The notes under the pieces are model-generated. The model was given only the letters and a program-made list of their open reading frames with translations. It made no database searches and had not been told where the DNA came from. Below are positions 12,741 to 26,607 of a DNA stretch of 64,000 nt, piece by piece. The DNA is from Agelaius tricolor. Taxonomy: Eukaryota; Chordata; Aves; Passeriformes; Icteridae. Each line of letters begins with the position of its first letter. The first letter of the stretch is position 1. A program made the translations under genes and the position numbers. The stretch spans positions 27,122,744-27,186,743 of the forward strand of contig JALJCS010000004.1 of assembly GCA_023055355.1 (NCBI GenBank), in the 5' to 3' direction.

Positions 12741-15700
12741 TGTGACAGTAAAGCAAAAATATACTCCAGACAGAAAGATAAAAGAAACACTCATTCTGGG
12801 ACAATTGTATGGATATTCATCAGCATTCAACCACAAAGGAGGCATCTGCGGTGCATGCAGGGGAGGCCTATGAGCTCAGTCTGCTTTCCTGTCTTCTCTG
12901 CTCTCACCACAGGTTTTCAGTCAAGTGGGCCACTTGAATACTAAAGTTCCTGCACCGTGGTCCCATGCTCAGGATGGATGGTCAGGAATTTGGTGAGGTG
13001 GGAGATGAAACCCCAAGCTAATGTAACAGTGTACCTATTATCTGGAATATGCTGGCCTTCCTGTTTCATCTCCCAGACTTGGAGAAGTCTGATTTGTGAG
13101 GCAGCTGATGGGCACAACATTGGTCTGTCGGGGCTTAGTCCAGGATTGAGTCTTAGAGGGCCGAGCTTTCCCTGAAGCCCCAAGTGATTGTAGTGAAACG
13201 CTCCTAAGTAATTAGTAGCCTGTGTTTTTTGGACCCAGTATGCCATCTACTTTTACTCCTTCAGTCACTGTTTTCCTCATTCCTTCCTTTATAATGATAT
13301 TTTAGCTTTGGTAATGAGCTATCCATACCAACACATACGAAATTATTGTGTCTGCTTCTCAGAGTGGGAAGTGGCAATAATTTTCAAAAAATGAAGTATG
13401 TCCATGCCTTTTTCCAGCTGATACTGAAGCAGTGCAGTTTACAGCAAAACAAGGGTTAACATAAAAACTTATTCTATTGTTTAACTTCCAGTTAAAGAAT
13501 AACCAGCTTGTGCAGAAAAGAGAATTGAAAAATTGATTGGCCCTTTGGATTCAGACATAGAATTTAAAGGATATCAGGTTGTGATTTTGCCATATATGCA
13601 TTCATAGGTGAGTTTATGGCCTGCATTTCAGTGACTTGTAGAGGCTTATGTTTTAGGAGCCACAGCCTTAGGTGGTTTTATTAAACCCAAGGGAACTTGT
13701 TGTAAAGCTATGTATAATTACTTTAACTGGCTTAATTGCTGCCCTTTTTTTTTTTAGTTAAGAAAACATATCAAATTGTTACTTAGAGCATGAAGCTGTT
13801 TTTTGCACTTTATAGTGAGGAGTTCTGGTGTATTTTAAAATATATGCTGATCTTGCTTTATCATACACAAATGCAGTATGTAGATCTTCCTGGCCGTTCA
13901 TACATTTTTTCACTATATTGTGGATATAACTTTAATATTCTGGTACAAGAATTATAGTTGTCCTGTAGTGATTTCTGTTCTATTTACAACCTCCAAATAA
14001 AGGAAAAGCTGCTTATAGTAAAATGAGGATCACTGGTCTTTCAGTAATTAAATAGACTTGTTATACTGCATTAATCCTTTTTGGAACATTTGGAATGGCT
14101 TCTTAGCACTCACAAACACAGCATTAGGGCCAGCAATTAATCTGTTGTTTGTCCTTCAATATTTGTGTGACATAAAGAATGTGCATTCAAAGATGTAATT
14201 CAGGTTCAGGATGAGGATCGTCATAGAGTCAAATACTTATATTGATCATTCAGTAGTGTGAACCAAGTCCTAGAATGAAGTTGCAATAATTGTTGGAAGG
14301 ACTCACACACTACTAATTGCATCCAACTGAAAGAACTAACAATGTTTTTCAATGCTGGCTAGTTTTGGTTGCTCTATGTACATGAAGAAAAAAGTCTGAA
14401 TTATTTGGAGGTAGCCAGAAACTTTCTAATTTTCTGATTAGCCTTCCTTATAGGTAGGTCAAGAAGTAAAGCCACAACATTTCATCAGTTATGAATATGC
14501 TCAAGAAAAAAATTCAGGATCTTTCTGATGATGAGGACAATGGTTTTTAAATCAGGGACAGATCTAGCAGAGAAGTGGTTCAGGTGATCACTTGATATTC
14601 TTTCTAATTTCAGGGTTCAGTGGTGCTAATACAGTAGTAAAATTTCTTCCTTTTCTGAGCTTTGACTTCTCAAACAATGAGCAACTAAAATCACACAAAC
14701 TTTCTCTCAGATTGTTGTGGTCTTTAAATTGATTTTCTGAACAAAGTCTGCTTAGTCTCTGATCAGAAGGCCAGTGTTGTGTTAGAGTCCTGTGCTGTTC
14801 TTCTGCATTGTTCAGCTGTAATTGACCTGAAGCACGGTATAGAGCTTAAGCTTCTGAGACTAGGTTAAATCAGCAGAAGAGTCTTATGTTCCTCTGGTAT
14901 ATAGTCTTAGAACACATTATCCTATTCCAGTAAGATAAAAGTGTTTTAAATATAGTCCAGACAGTTTGACCTTGTCAGAATTCAAGTCATATTATTGGTA
15001 ACTTGGGCTTGCTGATGTGTATCACAGTAGGATGAGCATTAACACAGAACTCCCTATTCCATCTGGTGAGGAACCTACAGAGAGTGCTATACATAGATTT
15101 TTTCCTTAAATTCCATGTTACAGTAGAATGAGATTCCGTCTTCTCTGTGCTCATGACACTTCTCTTGCCATTGATAGGCACCCTTGTCAGAGACCAGAAA
15201 GTGCAGTTGAGACACTATGAAATGGCAGTAGTAGTGGATAATGCCCTGGAAACAGGTGTCAAAATGAACGGAACAGAATTTATTGATTCATGTACACATG
15301 TTACAAAAGTTCCAAAAAGACTCTACAGTTTTTAAATTTGATTCTGCCAAAGTTTGCCTATGCATTATAACAACATAGTGATAACCAGAAAGATCATGGT
15401 GAGGTCTGAGGAACCTCATGTGGGTCCTGAAAGCAGCAAAATTGCATTCATCTGGCATCTTCATGTGCTTTCATGTAAACTGCTCCTTTGGGTTCCCTAC
15501 AGGATGATGTCAATCTACTCTGGAAAAATGTGGCCATTGGAGTAACTACAGATTAATTTGAACTTGTCTCTGTTATATGTGTGTTCTGTTTTCCAATAAT
15601 AATAATATATGCATAGGACTGTGTCTGTCATGAGGTGTTTGATATGTAGTTTCCAGTGAGTTTGCATGTTGTTTGGTACACATCCTTGCATTATGCATTT

Positions 15701-15780
15701 TATTGACAAAAGTGCCCTTGGTTTTTGTTGATGATTTCTCTGTCTCTGGTAACACGTGATCTCTTTGAAAGTGGCACATG
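12741..15780 (+). other. NFIB intron 2, unannotated stretch
   Basis: AT-rich intron. A splice-like pair (acceptor about 13492, donor about 13606) is closed in all frames and is not proposed as a coding exon. I can support no gene or repeat. Confidence 0.6.
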
Positions 15781-16322
15781 GAATTCTAGAGTCACTTAAG
15801 TTAGAAAAGACCTCTAAAATCATCAAATCCAACTAGGAAACTAGCGACGCCAAGTTCACCAGTAATCCCTGAGTGCTACATCTACTCCTCTTTTCACTGC
15901 CTCCAGGGATAGCAGGTCAGCTGCTTCCCTAGGCAGCCTGTTCCAGTGCTTGACACCTCTTTTAGTAATCAATTTCTATCCTAATAATCAATTTAAACCT
16001 CCCCTGGTGGTACTTGAGGCCTTTTCCTCTTGCCTTGTGTCCTGTTACTTGGGAGAAGAGGCTGACAACCACTGGCTACAATCTCCTTTCAGATCGTTAC
16101 AGAGAGAGTGCCAAAGTCTCCTCTCAGGAGGAGACTCTTCTTTTTACTTCCAGGCTAAAGAATGCCAGCTCTCTCAACTGCTCCTCATGGAGGTTTTTCT
16201 CTAGACCTTTTGCAACCTCTTTTGCCCTTTTCCTGGATTTGCTTCAGCACCTCAAAGTATTTGCCATAGTAGCCCAAAACTGAACACAGGATTCAAGGTG
16301 AGGCCCCACCAGTGCCGTGCTG
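15781..16322 (-). mobile_element. CR1 LINE 3' fragment
   Basis: Reads as the reverse complement of a CR1 3' end. The typical blocks appear in order: a tail remnant with GAATTCTAGAGTCACTTAAG, then TTAGAAAAGACC, AATCCAACT, GGCAGCCTGTTCCAGTG, AAACCTCCCCTGG, TACTTGGGAGAAGAGG, and finally AAAACTGAACACAGGATTC before GGTGAGGCCCCACCAG. The 3' end is on the left and the 5' side is truncated, as is usual for CR1. It is moderately diverged, with no reverse-transcriptase reading frame. An 8-base palindrome sits inside (GTCTCCTC...GAGGAGAC). Confidence 0.9.
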
Positions 16323-17197
16323 ACATATTTCTCATTGCCTGAGGGGCAGACAGCTGAGTGGCAGAGTAACTGCTTCTCTGGACATCATTGGTGATAAATA
16401 AATATGCCAGCATTTCCTATCTTCACAGAGTGTTTTCGCAGACAGTTCACACTCATCAGCTTTTTTGGATTCTGTCACTATTTGAGTGCTAGGTGGCTCT
16501 GAGCTGTTTGTGCCTCCTTGCCAATGAAAACTGCAGCAGTAACCCAACTCCTGCCACAACTTGTGTGGATGTGGGGAATGGGTGAGGTGAGGGAAGAGAG
16601 AGGGTGTGGGCTAGGGAGGAATGGGCAGGGGCTGCATGAGGACAACCCCAGAGTGTGTGTGAGTAGGGGGTGCTGGAAGATGCCATCTTTATTGCCAACA
16701 GCACCAGTTTTGCAACCCCTGAACTAGACAGGTCTGTTGATTTCTGAATAGTAATCTGTCTTCTTCTGTCTCCTTAGTAACCCAAAGTTACTTTATACAG
16801 AATGCTTGTACCTTCTGGGCTTTAATGCTGGAAGAAGAAAATATACATATGGAATGTTGTGTTCTATTTAGGAACAATGAGAAAAACAAAGAAAGGAAAA
16901 AAGAATCTCTGATTTATCTTCCTCCCTTTCCTCACAGTTGTAAATTTGAGGGACATTCTTCTTGTATTTTGTAGGTTAATGTGGATCTCATCTGATCTCT
17001 TTGAATCTTATTTGGTTGTTTTACAGTAATTCAAAGTCCTAATGCTGAATTCATGTTGCAAGGACTGTGTTCAGATTCATATTTCTTCTGTAAAGGATGT
17101 TCTTTAAGGGCCTGTTCAGAAGCTATTCTGGTGCATTGAGTTCCCAGGCAACAAAACTAGAACATGTATGACTGAAGTACTGCAGACTCCCTAGACT
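16323..17197 (+). other. NFIB intron 2, unannotated stretch
   Basis: Intron with a purine-rich, G-rich segment at about 16565-16680. No gene or repeat family recognised. Confidence 0.55.
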
Positions 17198-17287
17198 GTA
17201 AACCTAATCCTGCAAATCCCTATTTACATAAATCCCACTGATTTCAAAGGGCCTGCACATGAGAAAGCAGGTTTTACAGGATCAGGC
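17198..17287. mobile_element. Small inverted-repeat element (MITE-like)
   Basis: The left end CCTAATCCTGCAAA and the right end TTTTACAGGATCAGG are imperfect reverse complements about 60 bases apart. The interior (CCCACTGATTTCAAAGGGCCTG) is also partly self-complementary. This layout resembles short non-autonomous DNA elements that I remember as common in sauropsid genomes, with termini reading GATCCTGCAAA. I cannot name the family with certainty. Confidence 0.5.
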
Positions 17288-20200
17288 CATTCTTCCTAGG
17301 GACCAACATCTGTTGCACCAACTGTGATAATCTCATGACTGTTAAAGAAAACTCTGAGGAAACATTTTATCTGGACTAAAAGAAAATAGCAAAATAGTAA
17401 CACTGTTATCTGTTGCTATAAAGTGGATTATTACCAAGAGCAACTCTCATTATATGCTATGTCTCTCTTCCTTTCTTACATATTTTTATTTACTCTAGGG
17501 AAAATACTATATCTAACTATGCACGGTTGCTACGGTCCCATACCCATGCTGTATGAAGTTTGTGAACCAGATTGCAGATGTTCAGATATGCTTAGATACT
17601 GAAAGAGGCTTTTGGCATATAGATTAAAGACTATCATTGTTTTTTGAGTTTTGGAAATAGAAAGAAATGCCTTCAGTAAAATTTTTAGGTATTTTGGGTC
17701 TTGCAGTTCAAGTCTATGCTGCTTTGGCTGAATTAACTGAAGTATTACAGTTAAAGAGTTCACTTGGCATTTGCTGTGGAAGCATGGATGGCCAGTAGGT
17801 AATACTGCAAGCAACTAAAAAAGAACAGCAAAAGGTGGTTATGTTGGGAAGAGCAAGTCCAGTTCCTTTGCTTTCCTTTAAGAACTTTCCTTGGGTTGTG
17901 CAGCTGAAGATAGGGACAAGTATCATTCATTGTCCCTTGTAGCACAGAGGTTCTAATAAAATAGATGTAGAAAATAATAGCAAAATATCTGGGCCGGTCA
18001 GTTGGGCCATTATGTGTCAGGGTTAAAAATCTGATGTTCCAAAGCCAAGGGAGTCTCTATCAATAATGAAGTGCATGCACAATAGTTCTAGCACTTTGTC
18101 CATGCTTTGGATTCCCTGCACTTAAAATTTACAGTCAGTCTGCGCATGACAAGGACAATGGCCTGGGATTTCCATGAGCCATGTAATAGACAATAAGCTA
18201 CTGTTACTCATTTCATGGGATCAGTGGGAAAAAAGGAGTAAGATTTCAAATATGCCTACAGTGCTAGGTTGTTGTCAGCAACTGCAGGGTGGGTGGACCA
18301 GAGGCGTGTTATTCCTCTGTATAGTTGCAAATTCTTGTAAAATTTCCTGCTAAAGTATAATCTAATGATCATACTTTTACCTCTGTAAAATGAATAAATA
18401 GTGTTCAAAGTCTAATAGGCAAGGCTTGAGGGACTGGTATTTAACAGATGTGCAAAAGCTAGAATATAAATAAAATTTCTGTGCAGTTACTTGAGAAAGT
18501 AACATTTTCTAAGGTGGTGCTTTTATTCATAAGCTGTAACTTTACAGCATCTTTTTGTCTCCTTATCTTTTCTGATTATTATGAGTCAAGTTTCCTTCAG
18601 TGTGCAAGATTCATAATTAAACATACTTTTCATTAGGGGAAAAATGTTTACTATAGGTTTTTCTACTATGTCATCTGTATCTCTGCACTGTGGTTATCAC
18701 AATTCCTCCTTCCCTGTCATAGACCTGTTATTTTCCCTCATGTTTTTTAGGAAATTATTAGGAGTTATACTCTTAATTATTTTTAATGTGAGTTGAAATG
18801 TACCAGTTTACTTAGAAGTAATTGCTTTGGAGAAGCAAACAATATGCTTTAGGGAGTATTTTCTAGATTTTAAATTGAGCTCTGTGAAAGATCAGACCTA
18901 TGCTAAATATGCAACATAAATCTATTATACTATGCTTAAAAAAGCAGAATGGAGATGAACATCAACCAAAATTACAAAATGTTCACTTCCAGGGAACAGG
19001 TCTTGAGACTGAGAGAAAAACAATTTACACATTTGTTTTCATATATACTAATAGGAAAGATTTTAGGAAAAAAAGGCAAGCAAAATCTCTAGAAAGTTTG
19101 TTTATATTATGAAAATTTCAAGCAAGCACTTATATTAATTTTCTGTATTGAGATATTGTCATCTTTATTTGCTAGTGGTAATTAGTTCAATTAGCAGAAA
19201 TATTTTTTCTTATTTTTTGGAACTATGCAGAATTAGCATTTTCAAAATAGTAAGTGTACAAGATCAAGCTTGCTGAAATACAATTGTGCACACTATTTAA
19301 TTTGCCTACCCTGTCTCAATTCCCAAGAAATGTAAGTTCTTTAGGGTCAGAATTTGTCTTTTGTTTGTGTAAGGTTAAATATAAAAAATGTAACAAACAT
19401 TTGTGGCTCTTTTAAATTTTAAATAGGACTTTGTTCCGGTTTGAGATTTTTTTCTGATATTTTAAATCAATCCTTGCCAGAATTTGGAAATACATTACAG
19501 AAGATTGTGACTACATGGGAAGAAAGTAGAACTGACTCTGAACAAGAAGGAAGCCAATCAGTTAGTTTGAATAGTTCATTGTTTATTTTCAGAAGACTAC
19601 TTGTAACAAGTGGTTCCTTGTCTCATTCTCTATAGTTTTCTATATTTCTCTCTCGTATCTCAGGAGAAATAACATTCTTCTTCATCAGAACCAATTTACC
19701 CTGTTAAGTCATTAAGATAACAGGATCTCCTGTCATTCTGCTATGTTATGGGGATCTTGCTGAAGGTGAACACCCTTGGAAGGCAAAAAGAGTTTTGCAG
19801 GATTTCCCTTTTGAAATACCGATCTAAGAAATGACAACTGTTCATATAAACACACTACCTTTTTGTTGCTGCTTCTAGAAATGCTTTACACAGACTTGCA
19901 ACTGAGTGTCTGAGTGGAGAAGGAATGCAGGTATTTGAGATCCACATCCTTCTGTGCCTCAGCTCAGTACCAAGCACAGCAGGATCTTCAGCTCTGTGGA
20001 GATTGTGGTGCGCAGTGGTATTTGAAATGCTTGGTGTGGAATTCTGTGCTAAAGCAGTACTCAGCATGGTATAGCTGCATTCCAACCTGCAGGCTGTGAT
20101 TCTTAGCACTTTCTTACTGCTAGATAAAACAAATCATTAAACTGATTTGGTTTGGTAATTTCTGATACTCATTGTGGTACTGCATTCTGAAATTAAATTC

Positions 20201-23200
20201 TCTGAATAAGAAAATATTTTTTCACAAGCATAAATCAATAAGTATGTTCTACATCATGTTCTTTACAACAACTATTGTGTTTGCATATCTTATCTCTGGC
20301 AATAAAATCTAAAGTCAATGGAGAAATCGTGCTCTGATGCTTATAAATGCTTAGATTTTTAACTTTTTTTTCCTATGATAGTTGTTAAAATGGCTGTCAG
20401 TAGAGGAAACTCTGGAAGGCAGCTAAAATTTTGTCATAGAAAACCAGATTTCAGTTAATTATACTGAAAACATATTTCCTAATCTTTATAGCTGTTACAA
20501 AATCTCAATACACCAAACCAAATAGGACACATTGTAAATAAACACAATTATGCTTTAAAAATTGCTAAGAAGGAAATGAAATAGCTTTTGATGAAATTTC
20601 ATTAGTTCAAAAGAAAATAAACTAACTAAAACATATATAAAAATATAAAGGATGAGTTCATCTAGTAGATTATTTTGGAATTGCCTGGTATTTTCTGAGA
20701 GATCAGTAGCTGATGCTTCTTGTGATGCTGTCATTGAAATTGATGCAAAAAAGGTAATCTATAAAAGTTTCTAACTCTATGAAAGTGTAGGACCATGCCA
20801 TATGCTGCTATGATTTCTTTTTGGATCAAGCATTCATTTAAATTTCATTAATGAATTCATAGTGTTTTTAAAATGACAATATCTCTTTCTTCATTTTTGA
20901 TTTTCAAAACTCCTCAGACACAGCTAAATTTTTTAGTTTGACTGTTGACATGTATAAATGCATAAGCTTCAGAAGGAGTGTGTTTCACTCTGTAGTGTAC
21001 AGATTACCCATTTAAGTAATATGCTCCCTGTCCACAGAATCATACTGAAGTGTGTTAAATACCCTTTCAAATTAAATGTTTAATGTCAAAAGCTCATGGT
21101 AGATCATAAGAAATGGTGAAGATCATTAGTACAGTCTTCATTGATAAAAAGTGTTTGGATAGCATGGGCAGTTCTTTTGAAGACTCTCTGTGGAAGGAGT
21201 GAAAAGAAATTACACAATACAATAGCATATTTCTGCCAGAACACTTGAGAGGTTCATCCTGGAAACCACAAAATTGTGACTCTGGCATAGCACTCATCCA
21301 GATAAAAATATCAAAATAATATGTGCCTTATGGACTTAATGAGTTGCAGAAATTTATTTCCTATACAAAGTAAATACTTGAAAGTGGCAGGTAGCATTCT
21401 CACACATTTGCTGAGAAGTGAGAAATCTGAGGCATCTAAACAACTCCAGATTTTTCGGAGGCCTCTACTTTAAAATATGAACCCATTTGTTCATGTGAAT
21501 GGAATGAACCTTTGGCCTACAGCAAATTAATATGTGCCATAAGTGACCTTGATGTACTTTCTGCCACAATCTTTATGATTGCTGTCATCAGCTTTCCTTT
21601 TGGTGTTTTTCAGGTTTTTTTTATCCTTTACCTATGTTGTCAAAACATGATTATTTGTAGTGTGTATGTGCAGTAATAGCAGTTTATCTCTCCGTAGTTT
21701 ACAGAGAGAGTTAGAAGCCAGCAACTGCAATTACTTCCACGTTCATAGCTAAGCAGTAAACTAGGAAAGTGAAGTTAAGATAAGCCATTGATGCAGTACC
21801 TCAAGAAAGAATTACAGGATGAAATCATTGCTATACATTCTTTTGTTTTAATGATGGCTGTTATTTAAATTTGGTTTTGGGGGGGTTTACCACTGTCTGT
21901 TATGTTTATGTGAACACTCAAAGAGAGTTTAAGTTACCTGTTTTGTGAATATCTTGTTGTACTTATTTGCTACTTCTTCCGTTTGGCTCAGCAAAATTGT
22001 AAATTCTAGATAATGATTTTCTAACCTGGCTTTGTGCTGTGTGGAACCTGTGCAGTTTTTACCCTTAGTGGTGGAATTACGTAAGCGAGGTTAGAACACA
22101 TACATCAGAGTTCAACTGTGAAGTGTCACAGCCACTACTCTCTACTGCTTGCTCACATTTGTTAAACATTTAAATAAGGCAGCTGCCTCTAAGGTTGAAA
22201 TGAGTATAATTAAGACTTATATGCAACAGGTATTCTCTAATAATGGAAGTCTTAGCATCTAAGAATACAACTCATTTGCACAGAAGTTTACATGTATGTT
22301 TATTTTACATGTATAATTTTTTTGATATTTTGGCAGCTAAATGTGAATACTCTGTATGTAGAATATAGCTTATTTGTTGTGGTTCATGTTTTTATTTTTT
22401 CTTCCTGCCATAATCATGCATATATTTAAATATTATTTTCTTACTGAGGCAAAGTTTAATTCAACACAAGAAATATTTAATTTCCTGAACATCACCAGTA
22501 TCACCATGTGAAAAGATGCAAATCTTTCATAATCTATATGATGAAAAATGTTTAGCAAAATATGGAACACAAGAGGTAGATCTAAGTGACCTGAAGATAC
22601 TGAAGGGTCTAATTGGATATAACAGGTAGCAAGAGGTCTGAAGTTAATATAAACTTTCTTCATTTAGTGCATTAAGCAACTTTGCTTAGGCCAAACAAAA
22701 AATATATGCTAATTTGAAAAGGAAATTTTGATCTCCAGTGTACAGTCCCTGTGCCCGTTCAAATGGTCCACATTACCTGGTTCTCAGCTGCTGAAAATGA
22801 GGGTTGGTGTCCTAACCACATTTATCAGTATGTTTCCTCTTGGTTCCCTGAGAGTCCACTAAACTTCCTCTTGCATTAGTCTTGTGGGGTACCATTATAT
22901 TGGCAGTTTTAGAAGGGAGAGCACAATTGTATTTTTAAGGATATCTCTGGGCACTGCTGCAAAGCATGTGGTAGCAGGACATTTTTGTCACAACCTAACT
23001 TTTACGCAGAAAAGTGTGAACTCACCTTCTAGAAAAATGCTTTGTACTAAAGTGGTTCAGCCAGCCAGTAGTTAAGAAAATTGAAGCAAGATTAGGACAT
23101 ACTTATATGGCATTTTGTGAGCAGACCTAACAAACTTTCCCTACAATGTTGAGCCCGCCAGGCACATTGCAGCAACTACATGGCACTCAGTTCTAGCCAG

Positions 23201-26200
23201 CTGGCTCATGGCACAGTCAAGGCTTGCATTCCATTGCCTACAAATATACTCCCATACTTGTAATAGCAATGTGAACAGGGGAGTGGTCACATTGACCTCA
23301 CAAACAGCTCCCTTCTAGGTCAAGTGACAGGGATGAGGGAGGCCATGTGTCTGGGAGGGGGATGGTGAGACCAGTTGCTTTTCAGATGCAGCTACTGTCT
23401 TCTAGAGGTTCCCTTTGAAGTGCCCAGCTGCCACTTAGCAATTTAGCTCACCCTTGTAACATGACCTAGCAGCAGCAGGAGTGGCTCCAGCTAACTCTCT
23501 TCCCTCTTAGGAAGGCCTGGTTGCCTATTTACAGTTTGCATGGAGTGATGGAGAGATAGGCTTGCTGTAGGCTTTGTTCTCTCTGATTCCTTGTTGAAGA
23601 CCTTCCTCATTTGTTTCAATTTCTAGTCCCCCTGATTTTTTTTGGAGACTGTAAAAAGCAGAATAAATTTTAAGTTCACATTAGTTTCAGAACACTATTT
23701 TTAATGAGTTATGAATGCTTTGGATTTAAAAGCATTCTGCTGGCAATGACTGCTACATTACTTTTTTGTTTTGTTTCAAAACAGTCCTTGAAGACTTAGA
23801 TTTGAAGATCCTGAGGAGAAATTACTAGGATTTAACCTTCAGTTTCCTTCTGTTCCTACGTCTCTGCTCTTCACTTAGTTTTCATTTGATGGAAGATTGC
23901 CTAAAAAATGCTTATTATCATAATAAAATAAGAACAGTCTGAAATAGTTGAATTCCCCAGGAAATAACAGTGATTTTTTTCTAAATTAACATTTGTCATG
24001 GGATTTAATGTGGTCATTCTTTTTTAGGGACTGAAAGGAGATGCACAGATTTAACATGTGTACCTTGTTAGCAATGTTTTGACAAAGAGCAGCAGCTGTA
24101 TAAACTAATCTTCCTGTAGCTTTCACACATGGGACTCAATTAACAATGAGCCACTTTCAGTATCTAATCCTTTCTATAATTTAAAAAAGAGTTTCCTGGT
24201 TTCTGTACATTTTTCCATGCCTAACTCTTACCAATAAACTGAGGCAAGTGGCAGATTGTGAATGGACTGACCTTGCACGACATTTTGTATGTGATTTACA
24301 GAAGACAATGGCACTTGTGTTTATATTCCTGGTAAACTCAGATTAGAGTGAAGATTAAAGTCTGTTATTTGCAGAACATTGTAATGATTGCAGGATCTAG
24401 AAGAAAGCTTTGTTTGAAATTCCGGTGTTTCAAGCTCTGAAGTGTAGAGAATCAAGAAGCATTGCCCCAGGTATGTCATTCAACCTCATTGTGGTAAGTG
24501 CTCTGGAGGAAGGAGGAAGGAAGAACTCTGTGGTTATTAAGCCTGTGAACCCATGGTATGTATTGTAAGAAAGTCTGTATTTACCTATGGCACGGTCAGG
24601 TCACAAGGCTGGATAATTGGGCCTTTAACTATTAATTTCCAGGTGGATCTGTGACCAGAAATGGAAGTTTTATGTACTTATGCAGTGAAATCTCAGGAAA
24701 TTTTGAGAGTGTTTAGAATAAGGGCAAATTAATGTGAGCGCCATTTTAATTGCATGTGACATTTCAACCTTTGCTTTGAAATTCCTGCATTAGAATGATC
24801 TAAAGAGGACATTCTGGCATTACAGGGGCTTCTTGTCTTTTGCAGGTGAGCAGGAAGATGCCAAAAGGATATAAAGGCAGAGCCCAAATATTATGTCACT
24901 ATTTTTTCTTTCACCTAGTAAAACTTCAGTGAAGTTTGAATTGCTAAATTCAGAATAGGCTATTGTCACTACTTGCCAAATAGTACATGCTTGTGCATCT
25001 GTCTAATCTATATATGAAAGCCACAAACAGAAGCACATAATTTGGCACAGCACCAGAAGCATGCCTCGGCACACTTCTGGAGATTCTTCCAAATGACTTA
25101 CTGATTCAAAAATTCTATAATGTTTGCTTGTGAGCACGCGCTGAGTGTCTGGAGGAGTTAAGCATGAGCTCCGCCAGAAAGCTAAGTGTTATATTTGAAT
25201 TCTGGGATATGATGATTATGTGTCCCTACTAATTTACCAGGAGTCCTAGATGCGGTTTTTTTGTGGTGGTTGTTGTTATTGTTTGTCTGTATGTATGTGT
25301 GTTTGTGAGAATGGTGTTGTTTTCACTAAGAAAAAATTCACAGAGGCAGTGTGCATAAAATGGACAGGTATTGAAGACTATTTCTTAGTCAGAATTGCTT
25401 TCTCCCCACCTTTTTGTTTTCTGCTATAACTTCCCTCTCTTTCTGTTGAATTTTTAAAAATAGGGTATGACCACTGTTTAGAGACTTCAAAACTAGAATA
25501 GAAGCCTTTTCCATAAAATAAATTTTCTAATCAGGAAATCAGTCTTTTTCTTCCTTTAGTAACCACTTTTCCACATGTTAGACTCTTTAGGGTCTTAGAC
25601 ACATCTTTTATTTCACAGTAAAGTGTTTCAAATGTTCTGATAAATTTAAGGGTACAACTTCATGAAACAGCTGAGATGTCTTAGAGTCTTTTTTAAAGAA
25701 GTCATCCCTATTCCCCTCTGACTATAACCCTACAGCTTCCCACAGAAGCCTTCTCTTGCCCTGAAACTCCTGGTTGTTTGTCTCATGTCTTTGCTGATTT
25801 CTGTTTTGTGCTGGTAGGAAGTGTTTAGGTAATCAGAAGATGAATTTAGTCTGGAAATGCATTGGTTTAAAATACTATATTAACAAAAAGCAGATGTAAT
25901 GATTTGATGCTTTGAAATATAATGCAATGAAACACAGCACAAGAGTAAGCAGCCATTTCATTTTTTGAAGGGGTGTGAGTTTCCCTCTTAGCTTTAAAAC
26001 AGTAATTTCATTTCTCTCATGCCTCTTTGTCACTCTAGATGTAAAAATACAAAATTTTAAATAGTGTATTCTGTTGGAACTATTTCACTATAAATGACTG
26101 TTTTAGCTCCAAATGACTAGAAGTGAAAAAATATGCTTTAGAAGAGGAAAGGATATTTTAGTTCCAAGGCAAGTTTTCCAAAGCGGTATTGTATTATACC

Positions 26201-26607
26201 AGAATAGCAGTCCTGGTAAATCTGCTGTTTTGGACAAATCTTTTGTTAACAAGCTTTTATTTGATTGCACACTGTATGTGCCAAAAAGTGAGGTAGGTGC
26301 ATCTGTACTCTGGTCCATACTTATGTCCACTTTTCATCAGAACAATGACCAACATTGTATAAAAATTGAGAGAAATCTGAATTTTCTTAGGTTTTAAAAC
26401 CTTTGATGTAGAAATATTGTCACCTCTCAGTTGTAAATGCAAAAATACCTTTTTTTTTTTTCTTGATGAATAAATAGTGGTGAAAGACAACTTATGTCAT
26501 GAATTGAGGTTCTGGCTTTTAGTCTTGACACTACTAGGAGAGACAGGCAAGAACAGCATATTCTGTTGCAACAAGAAAAAGACAGAGCCTGTTTTGTCTT
26601 TTTTTAC
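17288..26607 (+). other. NFIB intron 2, long unannotated stretch
   Basis: About 9 kb of AT-rich intron without recognisable genes or RNA genes. A somewhat less AT-rich segment at about 23100-23540 may be an old repeat. A T/G simple region lies near 25256-25315. A possible but weak MIR-like string occurs near 24237. Short open frames throughout look random. Confidence 0.55.

Noticed and set aside
12293..12804. Minus-strand 165-codon gene
   Set aside because: Explained by the GC-rich patch. No start context, family motif or neighbouring exons.
13492..13606. Second cryptic exon with acceptor TTCCAG and donor ATAG|GTGAGT
   Set aside because: Stops occur in all three frames and the acceptor tract is weaker than that at 9719. 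Kept only as a possible non-coding cassette.
24230..24285. Another MIR fragment
   Set aside because: Only a few matching words (AACTGAGGCAAG). Too short and diverged to support.
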